Assembly: GCF_021917145.1 (NCBI RefSeq)
Contig: NW_025813848.1
Coordinates: 1 to 64,000, forward strand
Source: Hypomesus transpacificus
Taxonomy: Eukaryota; Chordata; Actinopteri; Osmeriformes; Osmeridae
Reading direction: 5' to 3'
DNA: 64,000 bases
Shown here: piece after piece, positions 12,240-23,969 of the stretch
How the letters are laid out: each line of letters starts with the position of its first letter
How positions within the stretch are numbered: position 1 is the first letter of the stretch
Notes under the pieces: generated by a model
What the model was told of the DNA's origin: nothing
Databases searched by the model: none
Seen by the model: the letters and a program-made list of their open reading frames with translations, nothing else
Program-made: the position numbers and the translations under genes

Positions 12240-13271
12240 CATTCCTGTTCACTGATACAAACGGGGCGGGGAAAGGGCTGCACAGACGCTCATTTGGAAT
12301 AGACCAACCGGCCTTGGGGAAAGGGGGGCCGGCCAACAGTGTCGCTTAATCTGCTGCCGACATTTTATTAGAGGTTAAAAAAATGATAAGGCAAGCGGCC
12401 CTCCGGCCCAGAAGTGTCTCGGCCCAACGGGAATTCTCCCGGTGCTCCAGATGGCCAGTCCGCTTCTGCTTTCAGCGTACTTTTCATACTTCATCCCCAA
12501 TTAGCGGCCCACGGGCCAGATCCGGTGTTGTGTCCCAACTGGTTTTCAAACTCATAGACATAAGAAAAATACAAAAATAGACAAGGGACACGGAAAATGG
12601 AATGCAACAATAGAAAAGAATTAGCCCATGGATCAAGGCCACATGATCATCCTAAAGAGGTGTTCAGGGGGACCAGGGATGATGTGGTTGACAAGCTGAC
12701 ACCTACTGAAGAACTAGATTAGGTTGAAATATAATAGCCTACCACTGGTGGTGAGTGTGAAGTAAGTGTCGAACTCAAGATAAAACAGATAATGACAAGT
12801 TAAACTTCACTTAACTTCACTTGGCAGGCACACACTGATGTGTGGCTTCAGCCCCAGTCTTTCAGTCTAGTGAGGAAATCTGAAAAGGATACACCCACCT
12901 TTCTCCCACACACACACGCACACACGCACACACTCACACATACAGAGGAATGACGACACCCTCATCAACTCTTGACCCACGATCAACAGTACTGTAGAGA
13001 CATGACTCATATTTGGCTCTAAAAAACGACGTATTCCTCGAGGCCAGCATCAGAGATAGAAGGTGGGGCTTTGTGGCCCTAAAATGTTATATTGCCCTGA
13101 AATCTTGAAATCTCTCTCTGTTTGCATAAACTGTGGGACTACTCTGAAGGGTTCACAATGAAACAGTGGAATGTGATGTCATGTATGTTAGGTATGGGAC
13201 AATCCTTTTTCAATACCTTTGGAAGATTATTTCCCTCATAGTATTTACTCTTTCATTCATTCCCTTCCAAC

Positions 13272-16200
13272 ATGGTCCTTGTTTTCTTTTTTTTGTATTG
13301 CAGTTATACTGTTCCTGGTTCTTCAGCGTTGCAGCACAGCTGGTAAGATCCATCAGCAACTGTTTACGATAAGACCTTGTGTGCAGCAGAGATTGGTGCC
13401 TGATGTTTGCATCAGTTTCTGTAAATGTTAGTCAGAGATTGCAGGTTGGCAGCAATGTGTCTCCGCAGGGCATGTGTAGTCAGTGTTAACTCCTGGTACA
13501 GGCAGCCTCCTAATTTCTCATGGTTTTGTGCTGTATGTATAAACACTCTGTGTGCGGTTTGTAAATGCAAGTTATGTGGTATATAATGTTTACTGGTTAT
13601 CACAGAGCTTTGTTGTTTTTGATGTGGTCATGCTGGTCTCGGGAGTGTAGATGGAGACAAGGAAGAAGGGATGGAGGGAGGCAGGCAGGTTCCAAATGGT
13701 AGAGAGGAAGCTTTATAAATTTAAGTATGGTTAAAAAAAGTACAGTCGAGCACAGTACAACAGTGCATTATGGTCATCTTGAATAGGTGTTCAGGGGGAC
13801 CTGCATGGAATAATATGGTTTAGCAGTTTACTCATTATTTACTGGAGGGAGTTCATATACTTTTTGCATGCAGTGCATAAGGACTAATATGCCACAGACT
13901 GGTAACCTTTCTGTGGTTTTTCTTTATCTGATCAGACTGATCCTTAAAGTGGAGTCTGATTCAAACAGCCTACCCTGGATTTTACTGCTGATACTCTTTA
14001 GTTGATTACTTCAGATCAACAGGGTTGTGTTTTGTTGCGTCTCCCCAAGACCTCTAACACAAGTCAGCCACTGTTGGGATGACTTTGCATCACTATTGTA
14101 GAGCCAGAGACTGAGGCAGTTGAAAACAACATTTCTACTGTCATTCCAAATGACATATCAAGGGTATATGTTTAATTTGAACATTGGTGTTGGGAGGGAA
14201 ACCTTTTTTATTGCCCTATATGCTAAAACCCCCTATGCTCTGCAGCTATTTATTAGTGGGGATGTTTCAATGATTTTTTGACATTGCCCCCCGCTACAAA
14301 ACGAACTTATTCCATGGTTGAGATTAAATACTGTGGTGACCAGGAAGCTTAATTTGGCTTTGACCTCGTATGACCCAAGAAATGCACAACCAGGGATAGG
14401 TTAAGCCAAGGTTGGGCATTTAGTGAGCAAAACTTAAGTTGAAACAAAACAAAAACGTACAGTACAGTAACTGGCAGTAATTAGGCAGCTCCAGCAGTTC
14501 CTGCCAGTCAATACCACAGCTGGCAAATACTGTCCCCAACCAACACCCATCACACCCTTTTGATCATGTGAGTGAGGCCAGATAGGTGATGCTGTGGTAC
14601 CACTGTACTATCCTGTCTGCGGTGTTGAATGTATCTCTGTTTTCAAGCTCTTGGTGCAGAACAAATTCCCCTCGAGGCAATAAAGGTTTTCAATAATGGT
14701 TTTCATTCATGCTGCAGTGAGGGTTGGGCTGAGGTCATGACACTTGTTGTTACACGATTGTTGCAAGGCAGGCCGGTCTTCCTCTTCCATATTTAATAAG
14801 TTAACTGGGATACCATGCACTCACACTTAAATGATAGTTATGCACAAAGTATTTTGTGTTTCATAAAAAACATTTCTATGTGAAAAAAAAAGATCTATGT
14901 TTTGCCCACAGAACAGAATATGTTTCAGCTTGATGTCCATGACAATCCCAGGTAATAATACTAGGCATAAATAAGACCAGACGGAATGCTTCTACTCATT
15001 TATTGGTGTGTGTTTATTTTGCCTCAACTGATTGGACAGGAGATGTAAGAAACATCAAGTGATAAAATTCCCCTACGTGGATGTGGGGCCAAGTTGGGTA
15101 AAGGATGTCATCCTGTCCATAATTTCTTCCTGCCCTGGACCCAGACTATCACCCATCTCGCATTCCTTCTTCCGCCCACCCTCTTCCTCTCTCCCTCCCT
15201 CCATACCTTCCTCCACCCACCTTCCTCTCTCCCTCCATTCCTTCCTCCGCCCCCCCTCTTCCTCTATCCCTCCCTCCATTCCTCTCTCCCTCCCTTCATA
15301 CCTTCCTTCCTCCGCCCCCCCTCTTCCTCCCTCCCTCCATACCTCCCTCCCACCCTATTCCTCTATCCCTCCCTTCATACCTTCCTCCTCTGCAAGACCA
15401 GAAGCGGAAGTGGGAAACTGCTTAACTTGGGTAGTGAAATGAAAATGTTCATTGACAAAACATACAAAACCCATCTCACTTAACTTCCGAAGCTGTAAAG
15501 TAAGCCTACATAACCCTGACATCGATTGTTATCACTGGCATGTTTTACGTCTAAAATATGAGAAAGGTGTGAAACTGTATAATTCAAGCCAACTGTTTAT
15601 TTCAGGCACTGTGAGAATCTGCACCTGGAATGTGGCTTTGGACAGTTTTTCCACCCCAACAATGCCACCTGTTGTGAAGGTACGCTGTACAGAATGTGGG
15701 CAGATGCTATGAACTTTTTGGCAGTGCGTGTGTATACATTACTGTAGGTAGCTGTTCTGTGTACTATGTAACACGATACCTTCTATTTACAGGGCACTTA
15801 ACTTTTGGGTTGAGCCAGGGTGCATCGCAGTGCTGTCGGGACCAAGCCTACAACCCTCTCAACGAACATTGTTGCAATGGCAGGGTGCACATCAAGCCTA
15901 AGGGTCAAGTCGACTGCTGTGGTTCAGGTCCGCAAGTCACCCAGCAGAGAACACATTACCTGGATCTTAGAAAGTTCTGTAAATAACCCCCCCACAGCAG
16001 TCAATATTTCCACATCTAGTTATTTAATGAAAGGTTTGGTACCAATGCTACTTGTTTTGTGCAACAAGCTTTTGAAGCCCAGGGTTTATAGTTAACTTAT
16101 GATGACATTTAAACATACTATACTGACATTGATGTGTGTGATAGAGCAATGTGCAAGACTGTCATAGGTCAACCAATGACCCTGGTGTTGGCACCGAATA

Positions 16201-19200
16201 GCTTGTCTGTCATGTCAACTGATATCAGCAACCCTTAGGGTTCTTTGCATCAATGGAGCTGCAGTGAGTCAACAGTCCGCCTTGTCATCCCCATGCAGAG
16301 CTGTGGGACCAACACACCCAGCTGTGCTGCGGTAAAGAGAGGAAACTGCTGGACAGAATGACTGTACACAGCAAATGCTGCGGAGTCGTTCGATTTGACA
16401 AACGGAACGAGACTTGCAACGACACCTTGGATGTGGAGCCCCGTACTTGCGGCACAGGTTAGTCTACTGCAAGGTAACACCCGTACAGACATACTGTATG
16501 TAGATGACACCAACATCTACATCTGCATTAACCAGGGTCCCTTGCATATTAGTCTGGCACCAGTACAGAGAGGTTTAAACAAACTAGTTCTACAAATCTG
16601 TAAATCTGTACACTTCATTTGGATGGTCCATCTGTTGACACACTAAATGTTATCATTAACTACTCAGTAGCATGTCAACAATGTATCAGTTTACATTCAA
16701 CAAAACTGTTTCAACAGATATGTAGTTATGCATTCAACTAACTGTATGTTGAAACTGTGTTAAATGTCAACTGACATTGTTGACATGATACAGAGTAGCT
16801 ACTTACAGCTTATAATGTGCCAGACGGACTATCAAAACGCAACACACACACTACAGACAGTTAGATGAATATTGGTTTATGACCTGTTGAATACAAGCTT
16901 TGAACGTCAGCAGACACTTTCAGTCAAATTTGTAGATCAACACTTGAAATGCACCTGATAGTCTACAGACAGTTAGTTGAATGCATAACTACATATCTGT
17001 TATAACAGTTTTGTTGAATGTAAACTGATACATTGTTGACATGCTACTGAGTAGTTAATGATAACCTATAGTGTGTCAACAGATGGACCATCCAAATGAA
17101 GTGTTACCAAAAAGCAGACAAAAATGTTGACTTGTCTGACTGACAAGCTAACTTATATATCGATATTATAATATGTCATACAATACCAAAGGCAGCTGGA
17201 TGACTAGCAGCTGACAGGTTCAAACTGGATAGAGACTGTCTGGGGAAATGCCACAGGATGCCACTGCCTTGCTTTGATGTTCTGCTCTGAATACGTCAAC
17301 ATTCCCATTTTTCCAATTTTTCCCATTTTCTTAGTGGTTCTGAGCATCAATTGATGCTCACCCTTGCACAAATTCATTTTCTTTCATCTTTCCACAGAGT
17401 CCTGGGACGCAGAGAAACAGTTGTGCTGCGGCCCTGAACAAAAGATACTGAACAAAATTAATGATCAGAATCTATGCTGCAGCTATGATCAATACGACCC
17501 CAAAACACAGTGTTGCACCAACAACTTGAAGGTGGTGTCCCTACATGAACTGAAAATCCAGTCCACTGCAGGTTGGCGCACACACACAGATTATGTCACC
17601 AAAGGCTGTTCAAAGATGTCAATCTGTAACAGTAATGTTGATCTGTTAGCCACGGCCCCTTAAAGATCAGTGCCATTATGCGGTGTGGAGATATCATAAT
17701 GCAGTGTAAACATGTATTATTATGATTTTTATATATATTTAAATATTATTTTACAAACTGCAATTAATAGGACAAATGTCAATTGTCAATACGTACAAGT
17801 TTTTTTTTAAGCTAAGAAGCCTGACTAGCAAGCTAGCTCATCAAACTGTATTAACACACCAAATGCAGCTGCCATGTCACATGACCTGCAGGATAGCAGA
17901 AACAAACCCAGACCCCAGAATGGACCGGAGAGATTCAGTTATATAGACTATATTATTTCTACTGTACAACCAGGTCAAAATATTTAGACAGACTGATTTG
18001 ATCCTTTATTTGTTCACAAACCACAATACTTGCTTTAATTCAAAAACATTCCTGAAAATGAAATTACAATCCTGATCTTTCAAAGCTCACCATTACGTCA
18101 GGGTAATTTGTAATGCTATTTTTAAGTGTTGACTGTTGGCACATGAAGGAGGTTTGGGATAGTGTCTAAGATTACAGTTGGGAATTTTTTTACAGAAGTG
18201 ATATGTAATCTCCCTCATTCTTGGTCCTCCCCTCTTGGTCCCCCCCCCCCCCCCCCTCACAATAAAATCTAGGTTTAATATATTATGCATTTTAGGTATT
18301 CACTTTTAAGATATTATATATTGTTTGCAGTAGCTGTTCATATAGAATTATTAGGGTTTATTTATAAATGTTTATATGGAACCACCCCGTAGGACTTGAT
18401 GCTAAACTGGAAACCTGTGAACCTAATGATGTATCCAGAAATACAGAGCTGACTCAGGTAAATCAAATCTTCAGCTGAATTCTGTCCTAACCACTCTCTT
18501 TACACACTTACCGTGGCCCTATACATTCCAGTCATCGCACAAGCATTCATACAATCTAGTTTACGTAGTAATCTCCAGGATTTGCAACAATGAGGCTAGA
18601 TGTAAATATAGTGAGTAAGTGCTACTGGCTATTGCATCCTTTTATGAAAATATATTGTTGGAATGTTTTCATGCTTTACTGGACAGTTTTTTGATGATGT
18701 GTGAAATGAAAGGCAGGGAAAGAGAGAGAGGGAGAGGGGGGAAACACATGCAAAAAGGGCCAAGGTCAGATTTGAAGCCAGATCTTGTAGGGATCACAGG
18801 GAAGAACAGGGCAGATCCAGTACAGCCGAGTGGGGCAGAACACAGGTGAAGCTTGTAAAGGTTCTCAACTGAGGGAAGTGGTCGAAGGCTGAATTCAGTC
18901 TGAGGTAGTTACTGAGTCTACTCTGCTTTCATTTCGTAACTGGTGAAAGTTCTTTGGATACACTATTTGTGACCTCAAAGTAACTGCTGCGATCAAGCCC
19001 CGCCCTGCCTATTTCATCTGGCGTGGCCACTGTTCTCTGTGTGTGTGTGTTTGACGGAGAACTTCCATTCTTTCGTGTAACTTGTGCTGGGCACTCGACT
19101 GCCATTGCTCAGACCAACCACGTTGGTAAGACTTTGTTGCCTTATTCTATCTTTCTGGGAGATTACTTTTCTTTTACAATACGAGAGTGTTAGCCTGCGC

Positions 19201-22200
19201 ATGAGTGCAGTGTCACATTTGGTGATTTTTCATACATGTGCTGTCACATCCTATTTTTCTCTCTTTTTTTGTGTGTGTTTATGGCTTGTGTTACGCGCTT
19301 GTGTGTTGTTGCATGTGCTTGTTTGTTTGTATGTGTCTGTGTGGGGCCAGCATGTCTATGTGAATGAGTGCAGGTCTGTGTGTGTGCATGCTCGTGATTG
19401 CCCTCTGACTGGTGCACGTCTCTCTGTCTGTTAGGGTAACCAGGGAGATCACATCTGTGAAAAGGACAACAACCATCCTCAATCTGAGACCTGCTGCAAT
19501 GGACACAAGTGAGCTTGTCTTTTTGTTCATAACTATTTGAGTAAGAGAGAGACAGACAGAGGCACTTAAAGGCAGAGAAATAGGTAGTGAGACACAGAGA
19601 CATGGAAAATGTAAGGGCAAGAATTAAACACCATTGTCATTATGTCATTTCGAAACAGAGGGAGACAGACAAAACAGAGAGTCGGTCTTAGACAAAGAAC
19701 CAATGTGAAAAAAACCTGTTAAAAAAAAAAAAAAATCAGTCAATCATCTCCAGTCAGATGAGTAAATCTGATGCAATGTCTAGCAATGGAAAACCTCAGA
19801 CATTCTGGAAAGCAAAGTACATTTTTGCATGAAAAACAAACAGACAGGACCAATTAAAATGTCTTGCTAGACTAGGCATTGCTAGACTGTGTCTCCTCTT
19901 TTTGCAAGTGGGTCACTCCTCCAATAATGTGATAAACATTTGAACATGCCTTCGGTTAAGTATCCATGCCTGTAAATGTGTCGAAGCAAACTCCCTGTCT
20001 TAAGAATGTTATGTTTCCGTCTGGTCTGCTGGCTGTTTCTGTGCCATGACCATTCCTCCAGTCTGCCTCAACAGGATATGAGGTAAGGTCCCATACTCAG
20101 GGTGGAGAGCAGTTACTGGAGGTTTCTGTTAGATTTCATCAGAAAGGGGTGAAGTGATGAACTAATGTGCTATTATTATAAATATACATTTGGATGACCA
20201 TGATCATTATGATTAATAATATCATTTTGTCATCATTAATTATAATATTTAAAGTCAGAGAATAATTAACTGAAAGTATGAACAACTAGTACATTCACCT
20301 TGTGTAATGTGAAATGCAACTATTCATATCGCTTAATAATTTATTACCATTCATTACCATTACATTCTGTGGTATGTAGGCTAAATTATAATTTCAACAC
20401 TGGATCACACTAGTTTGAAAGGTGGCAACTTCTTTCTTTTTTGGAGCAGATTGAACATAAAAGACAATTAAATAATACACACAATGGTAAATAAATACTG
20501 GAATATACAAAATAATAACAAATTCAATGGCAGAGGTGAGGTAAGTGTTGTCAACCAAATGAACAACAGGTCAGAGATATTAGGATTGTGAAATTGTATT
20601 GGGATGTGGACACATCCGTATGTGCTTTCTACCACACGATAGTATCACTGAGCAGAATGAAGCATGGTGCGCGGTGATATGGTTGTCGGGTACAGTTAGG
20701 AAGTTGAGTTGTGGTGAACCATCCCTTTAAAGAGTAACTAAACGCTTTGCTGGGGTAAACCTCTATGGTCAAATCTCACACGTCTTATTTAATCAACCGT
20801 GATCTTGATTCTGACAGATCAATGCAAAAGTGTTTTTTTGATTACATTGTGGTAAATCCCAGCTTGTTTAACCCCTAGTGGTTAAAGACTTTTGAAGACA
20901 TTTGTGATGTCAGAGTGCCTTTTTGAGGAAGTCTGACATATTACAGGGAGGGACTCTTGTCTGAAGTGCCCTAATATGTGCTTGCTCTAAAGGCTATCCA
21001 GTAAACATGGATGACAGCGTGGGAGTTGCGCTTGTAGCGCACCACCCTAATTCCTGTTTGTAACTCTAACCCTGTTATGATTTTGATTCTGATTGGAATG
21101 GCCCAATATGTCAGGTATTTACCTCGCTATTTGGTTCATTTGCAAACAAAGAGCAACAAATAGCCGCATGGGCTTTTGTTTGAATCACCATTTGCTCACA
21201 AGAAAGGGTCTGTTCTAGGTCTTATTGTCGTGTTGTTGGGAATCTTTAAGCTAAGTGCTTTTACCTCATAAAGCTGCTCAAGTACTGACACATGCTACAT
21301 TGGGTGTGCTTATTGCACATCTACCAGGACAATAAAGCGAATAAATCCATTGTAAAACTTGATAGCGTGAGATGAATTACTCACCTGAAACCATTTCTGA
21401 AGTATGCATTTGACCGCAGTCTGTTCTATCTTTGCAGGCACAAGACTATCAGGACCACATGCTGTGGAACTAAGGACTACAACTACTCAGACCTACAACT
21501 AAAGTGCTGTCACGGCATTCTGTATAACCTCACCGTCTTGGGCTGGAACCCACAGAAGGCCCAATGCTGCGGGAGTCTTCTGCTGAAGGAACGATCTAAC
21601 TCCACCCAGGAATGCTGCATCTCCTCCCAAGGCAGGTCCCTTGCTTACAAAGCCCAGCCAGGACTTTCCTGCTGCGGACACCACTACTACAACACCTCCC
21701 TGTGGTCATGCATTTCGGAGTCCCTGTTTCCATTGTGCTCAAGACAGAGATCCGGCCTGAAAACTGGAGCAAATAACCATAGAGGTCAGTGTTCCATCTC
21801 AGCATTGGGTTTAGCATGCCTTGTGTTTGTTGTCTATGGACTTTAGCATTCAGACATAGATGAACCAGAGGGTTGGCTGCCATGCTGGTAGCAGGCAGAC
21901 AGAAGGAAGAACAAAAAATGCAAGAGTTCAAGAACTACTTGAGGGGTCTAGATGTGAATAATACAATGGTAGCAGTGACAATGATCTGACAAGCTGTGCT
22001 TGGAAAGCCGGGGTTGAGTAAGTCTACTGCAGGATGATGAGCTCATGGGTGGCAGGTGTGAAGGATTCAGGCAGGACAGGAACACAAACACAGGGGACAG
22101 TGCCGGTCCTTCCTATAGGCGACATAGGCAGCCGCCTAGGGCAGCATGAAGAGGGGGGCGACAATATCCCCAGTGCCTCCAGTTAAATGAACCCTCCCGC

Positions 22201-22833
22201 TGTCGGGCGGTGTAGGTAAACCTTGCCTAGGGCACCAAATGTGCTAGGACCGGCACTGACAGGGGAACCAGCAGGGGGTGAAAAGAGAGAGGAACTTGAA
22301 AAGTGCAGTGGCTGTAACACCCTCTTACTGTAATGTGTCCTGTTCATCTGTAATCCATCTAAACAATGTTCAATGCAAACAACTTTATTAAGGGTCTCAA
22401 CTGACTGGGATACAACTTGTAAGGCTAGTGGACTTTCCTCGTCTGGAGCTTTGTGGAAAAGGTAACCTTGCAATACTTTTATTAATGTGTCTTCTACCTA
22501 TGTCGAGTATATCTATATTTTGTATTATGTTTTCACATTTCAAATAATTTGTGTCATTGTGTGATGTGTGTGCGTGTAGTGTTCCTAGGGACAGTGAAGT
22601 CAGCAAAGGACAACAATCGCTATGTAGAAATGGTGAACATGCTTCAAATAAACGGGATGGGAGAGGCTCGAGTCATGACTAACTCTCCACCAGTTCACTT
22701 GCGCCTCTCTGACTCTTCTCGTCTGTTGATTGGGAAGATGTACATGTGGAGTCAAAATAAGACATACTTCTCTGAGCTCAATGATCTCTCCTCTATTCAC
22801 TTCCTCTTCTCCAGGTGCAATGGCAAGCACTGA
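13272..22833 (+). CDS. Galaxin-like secreted dicysteine-repeat protein, NTR-like C-terminus
   Basis: I joined ten exons by splice sites and phase: 13272-13342, 15606-15679, 15793-15927, 16299-16457, 17398-17571, 18393-18457, 19435-19508, 21438-21784, 22393-22461, 22580-22833. They total 1422 nt (473 residues plus stop) with no internal stop, and every junction phase agrees. Exon 1 encodes a signal peptide (MVLVFFFLYCSYTVPGSSA), so the product is probably secreted. Fifteen Cys-Cys pairs follow, typically LCCG or QCCT, about 15 to 25 residues apart. This is the pattern of galaxin, a coral skeletal matrix protein, whose relatives occur in fish. The last exons (from LCGKVFLGTVKSA to FLFSRC) have the layout of a netrin-like module: Cys near the start, hydrophobic strands with LLIGKMYMW, and Cys near the end. 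Exon 6 has a weak acceptor tract and is the least certain; it is the only piece that reconciles the phases around it. The function in fish is unknown to me, and the NTR assignment is inference. Confidence 0.8.
16611..17103. repeat. Long inverted repeat in galaxin-like intron 4
   Basis: Left arm 16611-16744 (starting cacttcatttggatggtcca) matches the reverse complement of 16969-17103 with only scattered differences, around a spacer of about 224 bp. The spacer holds further related fragments (cagacagttagatgaat near 16855). It is probably a foldback-type MITE. No coding capacity. Confidence 0.85.
18241..18256 (+). repeat. Poly(C) run
   Basis: About 16 cytosines in intron 5 of the galaxin-like gene, close upstream of exon 6. 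It is a likely length-variable site. Confidence 0.85.
22098..22258. mobile_element. hAT MITE with perfect 8-bp target duplication
   Basis: The terminal inverted repeats are cagtgccggtcct and aggaccggcactg, flanked on both sides by the identical 8-bp duplication acagggga (22090-22097 and 22259-22266). At 161 bp it is non-coding and non-autonomous. It lies in intron 8 of the galaxin-like gene. Confidence 0.92.
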
Positions 22834-22864
22834 CCTTCAGCCAACTTCACCAAGTAATGAAAAA

Positions 22865-22870
22865 AATAAA
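22865..22870 (+). promoter_or_regulatory. Poly(A) signal, galaxin-like gene
   Basis: AATAAA 32 bases after the stop codon. A second AATAAA at 23629-23634 could give a longer 3' UTR. Confidence 0.5.
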
Positions 22871-23118
22871 TAATTACATTTGTTAAATGACAAGATAAGC
22901 CCCGAACCCACATATGTTTTAATTATATGGTAGGTAGTTTGTGATATCAAACGTTTAGGCTAATGCTACTTAACAAATGTCTCAATCTAAATCACCCCAA
23001 TGGAATGATCATAGTCACATAAATACATAGCAGGCTTTATAGAACAGACCCCTGGAATCTGTATGTTTAGAGAATCCTAATTATGTTTTTTTTATATATA
23101 CAGCAAAGGTATGCTACT

Positions 23119-23133
23119 CCCCCCCCCCCCCCC
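23119..23133 (+). repeat. Poly(C) run
   Basis: About 15 cytosines downstream of the galaxin-like gene. Confidence 0.85.
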
Positions 23134-23904
23134 AGTATATGATTTAGGATCATATACTGTATTTGCAGGAAGCTATATGAGAAAGTAAACAAGTCACGGT
23201 GTTGAATGTAAACAAGTTTGATATTGCTGGTCATTTTGCAGGATCCTCTAGTTGGCCAGTTTTGAAGTAGAAGTCATCAGATGATTTGCAACATTGAACC
23301 ATATTTAAGTTGAACAGTCAGTTCTCCATCTCCTCAGGTCAATTAAAATATTTTGTGGTGTTCCTGCCCATGAAAAAAAGTTTGGGTGGTGTTTACAATC
23401 ATTCAGGGAACACAATAGTTTATCTATTATCTCTCAAGTGTATGTATGTTTTTATATGTTCTCTTTTGACGCACTGTATTGTACATTAATATTAAATTAC
23501 TCCACGTCCAGTACTGTGAAAGTTGCCAAAGGTGTGCTTTTATTATATAGCCTATATATTGTAAGATGTACCTATGTGTGAGTATATACAATATAACCCA
23601 GATAGGTTGTCTTGTATTGCCACTAGACAATAAAGCCTTGTTTAATGGAGATACAAAGAATGTGTTATCTTGTGTGTATGATCTTGATGAGTCATTCCAT
23701 TCCAGTTCACCTGTAGCTTAACAGGTGCTGTTCTAACTTCTGAGCAGGCAGCATGCCAACAGAGTTCTGTCACAGATTTAGAGTTTTACCGTAAATTGAC
23801 ACAATTCTTTGCCTAAGTGGGTGGGACAACCAGACAACAAGGGTAACCATAGTTTCCCTAGTCCCTAGAAGTCCTGTAAACGTCTGTAGAAGTCCCAGTT
23901 TCTA

Positions 23905-23965
23905 CATTTACATGTATTCATTTAGCAGACACTTTTATCCAAAGCGACTTCCAAGAGAGGGCATA
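23905..23965 (-). mobile_element. V-SINE-type tail fragment
   Basis: Contains tcatttagcagacacttt followed by tatccaaagcgacttccaag, the conserved 3' segment of V-SINE-like elements, here in reverse orientation. The same segment occurs at about 36672-36722. I see no clear tRNA-like head. Confidence 0.7.
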
Positions 23966-23969
23966 CCCT

